In this document: piece after piece, positions 7,353 through 17,000 of the stretch
Numbering within the stretch: position 1 is the first letter of the stretch
Layout: every line of letters begins with the position of its first letter
Assembly: GCA_945888475.1 (NCBI GenBank)
Contig: CAMDAB010000021.1
Span: 1 to 37,370, forward strand
Direction of reading: 5' to 3'
Origin: Saprospira grandis DSM 2844
GTDB taxonomy: Bacteria; Bacteroidota; Bacteroidia; Chitinophagales; Saprospiraceae
DNA: 37,370 nucleotides
Notes under the pieces: generated by a model
Told to the model about the DNA's origin: nothing
Databases searched by the model: none
Seen by the model: only the letters and a program-made list of their open reading frames with translations
Translations under genes and position numbers: made by a program

Positions 7353-7802
7353 ATGACAATAAAAGATCAATTGCTTCAAAAATGCACCGAATTTGTCTCT
7401 CAAAAAATAAATACTATTGAAGAAAGTATTTTTGAATTGAGACTTTCAGCGAACAACGAAACAAAAAGTTCGGTAGGAGATAAGTATGAAACAGGAAGAG
7501 CAATGATTCAGTTGGAAATTGAAAAAAATGCTGCGCAACTTAAAGTTTGGCAAACTCAATTAGCTGAACTAAAACCAATGAGCACAGAAAAAAAATCGAA
7601 TAAGGTGGAGTTTACCGCAATCGTAAAATGTACAAATGCCAATTATTTCATAGCTCAGGCCTGCGGAAAGTTTATCGTTGACAATGAAAGCTATTTTGCT
7701 GTTTCTGTTAATTCACCAATATTCAAGGCAATGTCAGGCAAAATAGCTGGGGATCATTTTGATTTTAATGGACAACAAGCTAAAATTTTAGAAATCCTTT
7801 AA
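7353..7802 (+). CDS. GreA/GreB-like factor
   Basis: The 149-residue protein resembles a small transcription-elongation-factor-like family of Bacteroidota. The N-terminal half (about 1-75) is a helical hairpin of coiled-coil type with the pattern SSVGDKYETGRAMIQLEIEK. The C-terminal half (about 85-149) is strand-rich, as in the FKBP-like domain of GreA/GreB, ending in a buried-looking segment FNGQQAKILEIL. Homologues are often mislabelled 3-oxoacyl-ACP synthase in databases; nothing here supports a thiolase fold. Binding to the RNA polymerase secondary channel is inferred from the family resemblance. The acidic tip residues of GreA are not clearly conserved, so transcript-cleavage activity is uncertain. 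It is monocistronic and converges on nnr. Confidence 0.6.
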   Translation: MTIKDQLLQKCTEFVSQKINTIEESIFELRLSANNETKSSVGDKYETGRAMIQLEIEKNAAQLKVWQTQLAELKPMSTEKKSNKVEFTAIVKCTNANYFIAQACGKFIVDNESYFAVSVNSPIFKAMSGKIAGDHFDFNGQQAKILEIL

Positions 7803-7805
7803 TTC

Positions 7806-9359
7806 CTAGCTAATTTTTACGGTGCCAACCTGCCGATGAACCTTTTTGTCGCTTGGTCGCAATTTCATAAATGCTTTGCCAAGATATTCTATCAGATCAC
7901 CAGCCATTAGTGCTTCTTGGCTCAGCTCCTCTGCGGCAATATCTCCGGCAAGACCATGTAGATAGACGCCCAAAATACTGGCTTCGAGCGGCGTGTATTC
8001 CTGTGCGAGCAAACCTGAGATGATTCCTGTCAACACATCGCCACTGCCAGCAGTTCCCATGCCCGGATTACCTGTCGAATTAAAATAGCAATCTCCATTT
8101 GGTGTGGCAATGCAACTATTTGCACCTTTCAAAATGATATAAACACCCAGTTCAATTGCTTTTGCACGCAACAATTCGTATCGGTCGTAACCATTTTCAG
8201 TTCGTCCGAACATGCGTTCAAATTCTTTTGGATGCGGTGTTAAAATGCTGTTTTTTGGAATGAATTCCATCCAGTCGGGACTTTGAGCCAAAATATTAAG
8301 AGCGTCGGCATCTAAAACAGCTGGGTTTTCCATGTTCTTCAGGATGTAACAAAGCGCATTCCTGGTTTTGTTTTTGGTACTAAGTCCACAACCTACAGCA
8401 ACGGTGTTATATTTCTGTAATTCGTAAACTCTGGTAAAAATGTACTGATCCTCATCGAGGGTAACCATAGCCTCAGGGATTGACATTTGCATGACATCGT
8501 ATCCGCAGCCAGGCACATGTACAGTTACCAAACCTGCACCCGATCTTAGACAGGCTCTTGTAGCTAAAATAGCTGCTCCCATCTTTCCGTGCGATCCCAT
8601 TACAAGCAATGCGTGTCCAAAAAGGCCCTTGTGTGCAAATTTTGGTCTGATTTTGTAAATTCTTTTCACAGTTTCCTCAGTTACATAGTAGTTGTGACTG
8701 GGTAGGCTGTTAATGAATTTTTTATCAAGGCCGATAGAATCGTATACAAATTCTCCTACGCGAACAAAATTGTCGGGTAAGAGAAAACTAAATTTAGGAC
8801 CTTCGAAAGTAAATGTATAATCTGCCTGAATACTTGTTCCAAAACTTTGATCATCGGCAAACATACCGCTTGGGATATCCATCGACACTACAATATTGTT
8901 ACACTCATTGACAAAACTAACAATTCGTTCCAGTTCACCGTCGAGGTTTCGTGCTAGCCCACTGCCAAGAATTGCATCAATCAAAATTTCATTTTCATCA
9001 AAAATTGGCAGGTCTTCTGCTTTGGCTATATGCGTAATTTTAACCTCATTATCTTGTTTAAGCCTGATTAGGTTTGCACTAAAATCATCGCTGGACACAG
9101 GAAAAACATCCAGAATGAAAACCTCAGTTTCGTAGCCCAATTTTTTTAGGATCCGGGCAGTTGCCAAACCGTCTCCACCGTTATTACCTTTTCCGCAAAT
9201 TATACTTACAACCGGATTTTCATCTTTGCTGAATTCCAGGGTAAACCATTTACAAAAAGTTTCAGAGGCTCTCTCCATTAAATCCAGTGAACTTATATTA
9301 TCATTGGTTATCGTATGTTTATCACATAGTTTTACCTGAGCTGCTGTTAAAATTTTCAT
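7806..9359 (-). CDS. nnr: Bifunctional NAD(P)H-hydrate repair enzyme
   Basis: The 517-residue protein has both halves of the metabolite-repair enzyme. The N-terminal YjeF domain (about 1-215) is the NAD(P)HX epimerase; it includes GKGNNGGDGLATAR and the D-x-(I/L)-x-G-(S/T)-G motif as DAILGSGL. The C-terminal ribokinase-like domain (about 235-500) is the ADP-dependent (S)-NAD(P)HX dehydratase, with HPKEFERMFG and the nucleotide site GNPGMGTAGSGDVLTG. Together they restore hydrated NADH and NADPH. I chose the ATG at 9359 (MKILTAAQVKLCDKHTI). The longer frame up to 9527 would add 56 residues unlike the family and would run into the next gene. It lies 41 nt downstream of the lipoprotein gene and may share its transcript. 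Confidence 0.95.
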   Translation of the reverse strand: MKILTAAQVKLCDKHTITNDNISSLDLMERASETFCKWFTLEFSKDENPVVSIICGKGNNGGDGLATARILKKLGYETEVFILDVFPVSSDDFSANLIRLKQDNEVKITHIAKAEDLPIFDENEILIDAILGSGLARNLDGELERIVSFVNECNNIVVSMDIPSGMFADDQSFGTSIQADYTFTFEGPKFSFLLPDNFVRVGEFVYDSIGLDKKFINSLPSHNYYVTEETVKRIYKIRPKFAHKGLFGHALLVMGSHGKMGAAILATRACLRSGAGLVTVHVPGCGYDVMQMSIPEAMVTLDEDQYIFTRVYELQKYNTVAVGCGLSTKNKTRNALCYILKNMENPAVLDADALNILAQSPDWMEFIPKNSILTPHPKEFERMFGRTENGYDRYELLRAKAIELGVYIILKGANSCIATPNGDCYFNSTGNPGMGTAGSGDVLTGIISGLLAQEYTPLEASILGVYLHGLAGDIAAEELSQEALMAGDLIEYLGKAFMKLRPSDKKVHRQVGTVKIS

Positions 9360-9400
9360 TTTTTTCCTGTTTTTTTTCTTAATGGGAATTATTACTAAAA

Positions 9401-10066
9401 CTATTTTATTTGTAAATCTTTGCCGAATGATTTGAAAAATCGATCCTTTATCTGGAGTATGGCAGGCGTTTCGTCCTCCCAGATTAGAAAGGACATTGTA
9501 TAAAGCATTCTGCCAATCAGGACGCATTCTACATAAATATGAACGTCTTTGGCTTTCAGCTCAGCCCGGATTGCATCGTATAGGTCGAGGCACTGAAATG
9601 ATTCTCTTTTGATGATTTTAGGTTTCATTCCGGCGTCTTCCGATTCGCTCATATCTTTTATGAGGTCATTCAGCACCACTTCGTAGAATAGCTGCTTTTG
9701 TGCCTTTGTGTCATTATATGAACGCTCTTTCGAAAGATCTGTAATCGAGGCATAGGTGTCGTAATTCTTTTTAGGATAGTGAAATTCTATCCTGTTCTTA
9801 CTGTAGATTATTTTTTTCCAAGGTTTTTTTGGAAAAGATATAAAATAGCCATCTTCCCAAAGCTTAACTTTTTCCCAACCCGGAGGAATATCGCCTTGTT
9901 TTAGTTTTAAAGTATCAACATATGCTAAATCTGCACTACTGTCAATCACTACTTTTTCAGTTTTTTTATCTACCGTTTTTTTTTCCGGTTTTTTTTTGTT
10001 GCAGGCTGTTATTGTCAGCAAAATCATCAAGGGCAGGATGATTAAGAGCGGATATTTTTTATTCAT
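9401..10066 (-). CDS. Lipoprotein of unknown function
   Basis: The predicted 221-residue protein starts MNKKYPLLIILPLMILL, followed by a lipobox-like LTITAC, so it should be cut and lipidated at Cys22. A Lys-rich linker follows (KKKPEKKTVDKKTEK). The body from about residue 50 (PPGWEKVKLWEDGYFISFP...) has an alternating strand/helix pattern reminiscent of PsbP/Mog1-like small domains. That resemblance is weak and is not offered as a function. An upstream ATG at 10099 would add MRSQKKEKEKE before the signal peptide; I prefer 10066, which gives a normal lipoprotein signal. It lies between aspS and nnr on the same strand. Confidence 0.75.
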   Translation of the reverse strand: MNKKYPLLIILPLMILLTITACNKKKPEKKTVDKKTEKVVIDSSADLAYVDTLKLKQGDIPPGWEKVKLWEDGYFISFPKKPWKKIIYSKNRIEFHYPKKNYDTYASITDLSKERSYNDTKAQKQLFYEVVLNDLIKDMSESEDAGMKPKIIKRESFQCLDLYDAIRAELKAKDVHIYVECVLIGRMLYTMSFLIWEDETPAILQIKDRFFKSFGKDLQIK

Positions 10067-10105
10067 TTCTTTTTCTTTTTCTTTTTTTTGGCTGCGCAAA
10101 AATAC

Positions 10106-10132
10106 AAAAAGCCCGGCGAAAATCCGGGCTTT
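10106..10132 (-). terminator. Intrinsic terminator after aspS
   Basis: GCCCGG (10111-10116) and CCGGGC (10124-10129), extended by A-T pairs, form a strong stem with a 7-nt loop. On the minus strand the stem is followed by TTTTT (10110-10106). It separates aspS from the lipoprotein gene. Confidence 0.8.
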
Positions 10133-10160
10133 CTAGTAGAATTTACAATGTATTTTTAAA

Positions 10161-11945
10161 TTATTTTTTTTCCGGCTGTAGCATCAGTCCCAGTTCATTC
10201 CATTGTACATCAGTAATTTCGCTTGGTGAACCCATCATCAGGTCTTTTGCCTGCTGATTGAGCGGGAAGGCAATAACCTCTCGGATATTTTCCTTATCGG
10301 AGAATACCATCAACATACGATCTAGGCCTGGTGCAATTCCACCATGCGGAGGGGCACCGAATTTAAATGCATTAATCATATGGCCAAAACGGCGGTCAAC
10401 CTCTTCCTTGGGATAACCTACAATCTCGAATGCTTTGTACATAATATCGGGGCGATGGTTACGGATAGCGCCCGATGATAACTCAATGCCATTGCAAACA
10501 ATATCGTACTGATAAGCTGAAACTGCAGCATAATCACCGCTTTCGATTGCTTTATCAAGTGCTGCCATTTCGCCCTGTGGCATGGAGAATGGATTGTGCG
10601 AAAAGTCCCATGCCTGTTTTTCGTCGTCAAATTCATACATAGGAAAATCGACAATCCAGCAGAATGCAAGGGTATCAGTATCGGCAAGTTTCAGTTCGCT
10701 TGCTACCCAGCTGCGCACTTTACCCAATGCAAGATTCACCATTTTACGTTCGCCAGCTATCAGCAGCACAGCATCACCTGTTTCTGCATTCAAGCTCGAT
10801 TTGATGCTGCTCAGTTCATTTTCCGACAGTGCCTTTACAACAGAGCCTTTTGTTTCCTCTTCACCAAATTGTAAGTAGCCAATACCGAAAGCACCGTTCT
10901 CTTTTGCTACAGCCTGCGCATTGTCAAAAAATTTGCGGGCCATATTAGCAGCACCTTTTACCAGTATTGCTTTTACACATTTTCCGGTAGTATCGTGCAT
11001 TTCTTTATAAACTTTAAATTCTGAATTTCCAAAAAGCTGAGTCAAATCCTGCATTTTCATATCATATCGAATGTCGGGCTTATCATTGCCATACCATTCC
11101 ATAGCGTCGTGGAATTTGATTCTAGGGAAAGGAAACTGTTGCATTTTTTTGCTGCAAACCTTTGGAACCAAGTATTGATACATTTCTTCCAAAAGTGCAA
11201 AAAGTTCATCCTGCGTTATGAAGGCCATTTCCATATCGAGTTGGTAAAACTCGCCAGGAGAACGGTCGGCACGGGCATTTTCATCGCGAAAACATGGTGC
11301 AATCTGAAAGTAACGGTCAAATCCCGAACACATCAATAACTGTTTGTACTGTTGTGGTGCCTGTGGCAAGGCATAAAATTTACCAGGATAGAGTCGGCTC
11401 GGTACAACATAGTCGCGGGCACCCTCGGGTGAGCTGGCCGTAAGGATAGGCGTCTGAATCTCGAGGAAGTTTTTACCTGCGAGGAAATTTCGGATTTCCA
11501 TCATCATTTTAAAACGCATTTTGATGGCTTCCTGCAATTCGCTTCGACGCAAATCAATAAAGCGATATTTTAATCTAAGGTCCTCGCCCGGATTTTCATG
11601 CAGCTGGAAAGGAAGGTTTTCAACCAGTGAATCGATAGTGAGTTTGTTGACAATCACTTCTATTTCCCCCGTTGCCATATTGGGATTGATATCCTTACCT
11701 CTAGATTTCACAACGCCTTCAATGATAATAATACTTTCAGGCTTTAGGGTTTTTGCCAATTCAAAGGCCTCGGCAATCTCTTCTGAGAAAACCAATTGGG
11801 TTTTACCGTAATGGTCGCGTACAGTTATGAACATTAGGCTTTTACTAACATTCCTGATGTCGGCTGCCCATCCAGCAAGTCTAACGGTTTCCCCTTCATT
11901 AGCTGCTCTGAGGGCATTGCAATTGTGTGATCTGTATTTTGACAT
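10161..11945 (-). CDS. aspS: Aspartyl-tRNA synthetase
   Basis: The 594-residue class II synthetase charges tRNA-Asp (and tRNA-Asn in organisms that use the indirect route). The N-terminal OB-fold anticodon-binding domain covers about 1-110. The class II core follows, with motif 2 around FRDENARADRSPGEF and motif 3 around GIAPGLDRM near the C-terminus. The bacterial GAD insertion domain lies between, at about 290-410. Its length matches bacterial AspS. Transcription probably starts near 12131, giving a leader of about 185 nt that holds short tandem repeats. Confidence 0.97.
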   Translation of the reverse strand: MSKYRSHNCNALRAANEGETVRLAGWAADIRNVSKSLMFITVRDHYGKTQLVFSEEIAEAFELAKTLKPESIIIIEGVVKSRGKDINPNMATGEIEVIVNKLTIDSLVENLPFQLHENPGEDLRLKYRFIDLRRSELQEAIKMRFKMMMEIRNFLAGKNFLEIQTPILTASSPEGARDYVVPSRLYPGKFYALPQAPQQYKQLLMCSGFDRYFQIAPCFRDENARADRSPGEFYQLDMEMAFITQDELFALLEEMYQYLVPKVCSKKMQQFPFPRIKFHDAMEWYGNDKPDIRYDMKMQDLTQLFGNSEFKVYKEMHDTTGKCVKAILVKGAANMARKFFDNAQAVAKENGAFGIGYLQFGEEETKGSVVKALSENELSSIKSSLNAETGDAVLLIAGERKMVNLALGKVRSWVASELKLADTDTLAFCWIVDFPMYEFDDEKQAWDFSHNPFSMPQGEMAALDKAIESGDYAAVSAYQYDIVCNGIELSSGAIRNHRPDIMYKAFEIVGYPKEEVDRRFGHMINAFKFGAPPHGGIAPGLDRMLMVFSDKENIREVIAFPLNQQAKDLMMGSPSEITDVQWNELGLMLQPEKK

Positions 11946-12303
11946 TTTTAAGATGAAAGGATGAAAGGATGAAAGGATGAAAGTTTAGAACTTGAGAGGA
12001 AATAAGAAAGAAAATTTGAGAAACGAAGTTCCGTGAACAAAAGCTCCGCGAAGCGAAACGAATTAGTTAATTTGATAATTTGAAAATAATTCTGACTTCT
12101 AATTTCTAATTTCTAATTTCTGACTTGTTAAAGAGCCGCAAAGTTAGCAGTTTTGTAAATATTTTTAAAGTTTTGACAGCTTCGCTTAAAAAAAATACAA
12201 ATGAATAGGAAAAATAAAGTCATTTTGTAATTTTACAACCCAATTCAAATAATGTAAGGCTTTCAAATTCAGTTTTTGAGCATAAGATTAAATTTACAAA
12301 ATC
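11946..12303. repeat. Intergenic leader region with short tandem repeats
   Basis: No gene is visible in these 358 nt. Four perfect copies of the octamer GATGAAAG lie at 11952-11983. Five 7-nt units lie at 12090-12124: TTCTGAC, three TTCTAAT, TTCTGAC. Between them is GC-richer text (CTCCGCGAAGCGAAACGAA, about 12041-12061) that resembles a piece of the region near 18604-18620. The aspS promoter candidate sits at 12139-12169 on the minus strand, so most of these repeats would be transcribed in the aspS leader. Confidence 0.7.
12139..12169 (-). promoter_or_regulatory. Candidate aspS promoter
   Basis: On the minus strand, TTTA (12169-12166) is followed by a 19-nt spacer and TAACTTTG (12146-12139). 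The -7 element and spacing fit the Bacteroidota consensus, and the -33 element has one mismatch to TTTG. It implies an aspS leader of about 185 nt. Confidence 0.6.
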
Positions 12304-12732
12304 ATGAACTTAGAAAAATTAGTAGCCATCAGTGGCAAAAGCGGTCTTTTTAGTATGGTAAGCAACCGTTCAAACGGACTTATAGTTGAAGATCTCGATA
12401 ATAAACAACGTTTTTTCGTTTCGGCTAGGACTAATCAGTTTACGCCATTAGCTTCCATATCCATTTACACCAATGATGAGGAGGAAACAGTAGAATTGAA
12501 AGATGTTTTCAAAAGAATGAAAGCTGGTTTGGATCAATATCCTCTCGCAGATATGAAAGCAGACAGTTCTGCTTTCAGAACTTATTTTGAAAATATAATG
12601 CCCGAGCACGATCGCGAAAGAGTGCTGATCAGCGATATTAAGAAATTGACCAAATGGTTTGGCTTCCTGCACGAAAGAAACCTTCTGACAGAAGAAGAAA
12701 ATGCGGAGAATGCTGATTCGACAGAATTATAA
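12304..12732 (+). CDS. DUF5606 family protein
   Basis: The 142-residue protein starts MNLEKLVAISGKSGLFSMVS, which is the characteristic N-terminus of the Bacteroidota DUF5606 family. A small beta-rich domain (about 1-50, GLIVEDLDNKQRFFVSA) is followed by a helical region with LKDVFKRMK and an acidic C-terminal tail (EEENAENADSTEL). It is cytoplasmic and has no known biochemical role. It is monocistronic, followed directly by a strong terminator. Confidence 0.85.
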   Translation: MNLEKLVAISGKSGLFSMVSNRSNGLIVEDLDNKQRFFVSARTNQFTPLASISIYTNDEEETVELKDVFKRMKAGLDQYPLADMKADSSAFRTYFENIMPEHDRERVLISDIKKLTKWFGFLHERNLLTEEENAENADSTEL

Positions 12733-12739
12733 AATTTAA

Positions 12740-12766
12740 CCCGGAGTTTTACTTCGGGTTTTTTTT
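12740..12766 (+). terminator. Intrinsic terminator after the DUF5606 gene
   Basis: CCCGGAG (12740-12746) pairs with CTTCGGG (12752-12758), with G-T and A-T at the loop end, around TTTTA; eight T follow. Confidence 0.85.
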
Positions 12767-12806
12767 GCCGCTAATTTTTTTAGCAACCAAATATATTAAA
12801 AACTGT

Positions 12807-12814
12807 TAGCTTTG
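12807..12814 (+). promoter_or_regulatory. Candidate -7 element for the RND efflux operon
   Basis: TAGCTTTG matches TAnnTTTG and lies 38 nt before the adaptor ATG, just after a terminator. The -33 region has no good TTTG. Confidence 0.45.
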
Positions 12815-12852
12815 TGTAAAAGAAGCTCAGTGTAGATATTTATATAATTTAT

Positions 12853-13971
12853 ATGTTAAGACAGATAATAGTTTCATTGATCGCCCTTGTCATTCTGCTG
12901 CTGGCTTTTACGTGGGCTTTCAAAATAGGTAAACCTAAAGAATTGCCCAAAAAAGGTGACATGAAAGCTCCTGCAAGAACTGTTCAAACCTTTATTGCAG
13001 AAAATAAAGAAATTCAGACTAAAGTTGCTGTTTACGGCCGCCTGCTTTCTTTCGAAAAAACGGAACTATTTGCAGAGGTGGGCGGTATGCTCAAAACCTT
13101 GGGAAAACCATTTAAAGAGGGAACTGCATTTTCAAAAGGAGATTTGATTATTTCGATTGATGATACAGAACTACAACTTTCGATACGTGCTCAAAAAGCA
13201 GCTTTGTTGAGTACGCTTACGCAAATTATGCCCGACCTGAAAATCGACTTTCCCGAATCGGTAAATGCCTGGGATAATTATCGTAAAAATTTTGATCTTG
13301 AAAAAAATCTGAATGAATTGCCTGCCACTAAGTCTGACAGAGAGCGAGATTTTATTGCTTTGAAAAATATCAGTAATCAATTTTATAATATTAAGGCACA
13401 GGAAGAAAAACTGCTGAAGTACAAAATTTATGCGCCATTCAGCGGGGAACTTACAGAGGCACTTATCAGCACCGGTTCTGTGATTCGTGCAGGTCAAAAA
13501 ATCGGAACACTGATGAATAGTGCCCAACACGAACTTCAGACAGCAGTTGCCGTTTCCGATCTCAAATTTGTGAGGGTAGGAGATTTGGTCAATTTAAAAT
13601 GTACCGATGTAGAAGGAAACTGGACAGGTCGCATTGCCAGAATCTCCGGAACCATCGATACCAAAACACAGACAGTAAAAGTCTTTGTTCAGGTTAGTGG
13701 ACCAAATCTTCGTGAAAATATGTTTATGACAGGCGAAATAAATGCAAATATCGTAGCAAATGTAATTGAGGTGCCCCGCAAACTCCTGATTGATGATTCA
13801 AAGCTATATGCTATTTTGGGCGATTCAATACTCAGCCTTATTCCGGTACAAATAGCGAAAATTTCGGAACAGACTGTAATGCTGCGTGGGGTTCCCGAAT
13901 CGACCCTGCTGATGAATGAAAGCATAACAACAGCTTTTGATGGAATGAAGGTTAAACCCGTAAAAAAGTAG
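12853..13971 (+). CDS. RND efflux periplasmic adaptor (membrane fusion protein)
   Basis: The 372-residue protein has an N-terminal membrane anchor (about 4-24, with no lipobox). Split barrel-sandwich (lipoyl-like) strands follow, with GRLLSFEKTELFAEVGGML on one side and YKIYAPFSGELTEALISTG on the other. A helical hairpin lies between them (about 110-190), then a beta-barrel domain (about 220-300, VGDLVNLKCTDVEGNWTG). This is the HlyD/AcrA-type adaptor that bridges an RND pump to an outer-membrane channel. The pump gene follows after 43 nt. The hairpin is short and polar. The substrate cannot be inferred. Confidence 0.88.
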   Translation: MLRQIIVSLIALVILLLAFTWAFKIGKPKELPKKGDMKAPARTVQTFIAENKEIQTKVAVYGRLLSFEKTELFAEVGGMLKTLGKPFKEGTAFSKGDLIISIDDTELQLSIRAQKAALLSTLTQIMPDLKIDFPESVNAWDNYRKNFDLEKNLNELPATKSDRERDFIALKNISNQFYNIKAQEEKLLKYKIYAPFSGELTEALISTGSVIRAGQKIGTLMNSAQHELQTAVAVSDLKFVRVGDLVNLKCTDVEGNWTGRIARISGTIDTKTQTVKVFVQVSGPNLRENMFMTGEINANIVANVIEVPRKLLIDDSKLYAILGDSILSLIPVQIAKISEQTVMLRGVPESTLLMNESITTAFDGMKVKPVKK

Positions 13972-14014
13972 CAGTTTTAATTGCTGTAATGAACTAAGCG
14001 TTTTTTGATCCAAG

Positions 14015-17000
14015 ATGGAAAAAATAATATCCTATTTTATAAAGAATTCTCTGGTTGCCAATCTTTTGATGGTGATTATCTTATTGTTCGGTGCTTACAG
14101 TATGCTCAATATGAAATCGACATTTTTTCCGGCTGCCCCTGAAAAAATTATTTTGATTGAAGCTACACTTCTAGGGTCTTCCCCCGAGGAGATTGAACAA
14201 GGGGTTGTGCTTAAAATTGAAGAAAATCTTAAGGGACTAACCGGAATTGAAAGAGTATCTTCAGTCTCTTCGGAAAATGCTGCTAGAATCGAAGTGGAAA
14301 TCATCAGCGGTTATGATATCAATCTGATTAAACAGGATGTTGAAAATGCTGTAAATCAAATTAGCTCATTTCCAGCCGATATGGAAGCCCTGCGTATTTA
14401 TAAACAGGAGAACCGAAATTTTGCCTACAGTTTTGCCCTGAGTGGAGACGTGCCGCTCAAAACTCTAAAGGAAGAGGCCCGAAAAGTAGAAGATGAACTG
14501 AGGGCTACTGGCTTCATATCAAAAATTGCAGTTTCGGGTTTCCCGAATGAGGAGATTGAAATCTCTTTCAGAGAGGATGATTTAATAAAATACCAGATCA
14601 GTTTCACCGAAGCTGCTGCGGCTGTTCGTAACGCTAACCTCGAAATCACAGGAGGCCGCGTAAAAGGGGAGAAGGAGGAGCTTTTGCTGCGTGCACGCTC
14701 TAAAGGATATTATGCCGAAGATTTAAAAAATGTTCCCGTAAAAACCACTGTCGACGGCTCAGTAATTTACCTTTATCAGCTCGCTGATGTCAAGGACCAG
14801 TGGCAGGATAACCCAGCCCGTAGCTTTATAAACTCAAAGCCATCTGTTGTAGTTAATATTTTAAATACCGATGCTGAGGACCTGCTCACAATTGCAGGAT
14901 ATATGGGTGAATACCTGGAAAAGTACAATAAGAAAGGGGGCCAGATAAAAGCTACCATGATACGCGACGGTTCTACTACTCTTAGACAACGTATCGATTT
15001 GTTGGTCGAAAATGGAATCATTGGTTTCTTTTTGGTACTTATCTGTCTTGGATTTTTCCTCCACTGGAGTATTGCTTTTTGGGTAGCATCTTCCATTCCA
15101 TTAGCCTTTGCCGGCATGTTTATTTTTGGATTTACCACAGATTTGACCATCAATGTGGTATCCCTATTTGGGATGATTCTGGTGGTAGGTATTCTGGTAG
15201 ATGACGGTATTGTAATCAGTGAAAATGTATATGCCTATCACGAAAAAGGTATGTCGAAACACGATGCCGCGGTCAAAGGGACCCTTGATGTTTTGCCTTC
15301 GGTGGTTTCCGCTGTGCTTACTACCGTTATAGCCTTTGCACTATTCTTCTTTGTTGAAGGTCGAATTGGTGATATTTTTAGCGATCTGGCAATAGTTGTT
15401 ATTGTAACCCTACTGATATCATTGGTAGAAGGTATGCTGATTCTGCCAGGACATCTTTATCATTCAAAGGCTTTACAGCGGGATGCAAAGTTAAATTTCA
15501 TTGAACGTTTTCTTGAATTTCTTCGTAAGTGGATGGATTATCTGCTTATGTTACTTAGAGATAAAATTTATGCACCAATCCTTAAAATTACTGTAAAAGG
15601 ATACCAGAAAGCACTACCTGTATCAGTAATGTTGGGTTTTTTGATTATCTGTTTTGCAGGCATTGCAGGCGGACATGTAAAAACAACTTTTTTCCCATTT
15701 ATCGAACGCGACAATGTAGAAGTAACCCTCAACATGCCTGCGGGCACACGCGAAGATATCACTGGTAAATGGCTCGATCTGATTGAAGCAAAAGCTTGGG
15801 AAGTTAATGCAATCTATAAAGCCAAAAGAAAAGATGGCAAAGACATTATCGAAAAAATAGAGCGTAACATCGGTCCTGCTAGCTATAGTGGCAAAGTAGG
15901 CATTACTTTGATGGACGGCGAAAATCGAAACATTCCTGTACTCGAGATTCAGGATTCTATCCGGAAAAGGGTAGGACCTGTGCCTGGTGCAGAAAATCTT
16001 TCCTTCGGAATTTCTTCTTTCTTCGGAAAGCCAATTTCAATTTCTGTTTTGGGTAATGATTATGTCGAATTGGAAGCTGCTGTAAATGCCGTTAAAAAAG
16101 AATTGGAAAGTCTGGCTGAGCTGAAAGATGTACTCGATAACAATCAGGCTGGCCTTCGTGAGGTAAATATCACGCTCAACAATAAAGGCAAACAGCTGGG
16201 TTTGAATCTTACCGAGGTCATTGCCCAGGTGCGTCAGGGCTTTTTCGGATCGGAGGTACAGCGTTTGCAGCGTGGACGCGATGAGGTACGCGTATGGGTG
16301 CGTTACAAAGTCGAAGATCGTTCCAATTTAGGACAATTGGAAAATATGCGCATTCGTTTTGCCGATGGCAGAGAGTTTCCTTTGATAGAAATTGCCAATT
16401 TTAGGATCAAAAGAGGCGTGGTCAATATCAACCACCTCGATGGCAAAAGAGAGATCAAGGTCGATGCCGATATTGCCAATAAAAAAGTATCTGTTACAGA
16501 TATTACGTCAAAACTGAAATCTGAAATCATTCCCCAGATTCAAGCCCAATACCCATCGGTCAATTTCCGTTTCGAAGGTCAGAACAAAGAAAATGAAAAA
16601 AGCGCAAAGTCGATTCAGGCCTATGCACCACTTATTTTATTTATTATGTTTCTGGTAATTGCCCTTACTTTTGGTTCAATTGGTCAGGCTGCAGTTGTTT
16701 TTGCTACGATTCCTTTCGGATTTATTGGCGTAGTTTGGGGACATTGGTGGCTCGATGCACCCATCAGTTTCTTCTCTGTGCTTGGAATTATCGCCCTCAT
16801 TGGAATTATGGTTAATGATTCACTGGTATTGGTTGCCGCCTACAATGATAATGTCAAAGAGGGAATGAATACAAACGATGCAGTTTATCATGCTGGCATC
16901 TCGCGATTTAGGGCCATCTGGCTAACCTCGGTTACAACTGTATTAGGTTTGGGACCATTGATTCTGGAAAAAAGCATTCAGGCCCAGTTCCTTATACCTA

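Noticed and set aside
7353-7802. Annotation as 3-oxoacyl-ACP synthase.
   Set aside because: The protein is 149 residues, helical plus beta, with no thiolase motif or active-site Cys context.
9360-9527. N-terminal extension of Nnr (56 residues).
   Set aside because: The extra segment is not Nnr-like and overlaps the lipoprotein gene; the ATG at 9359 gives the family N-terminus.
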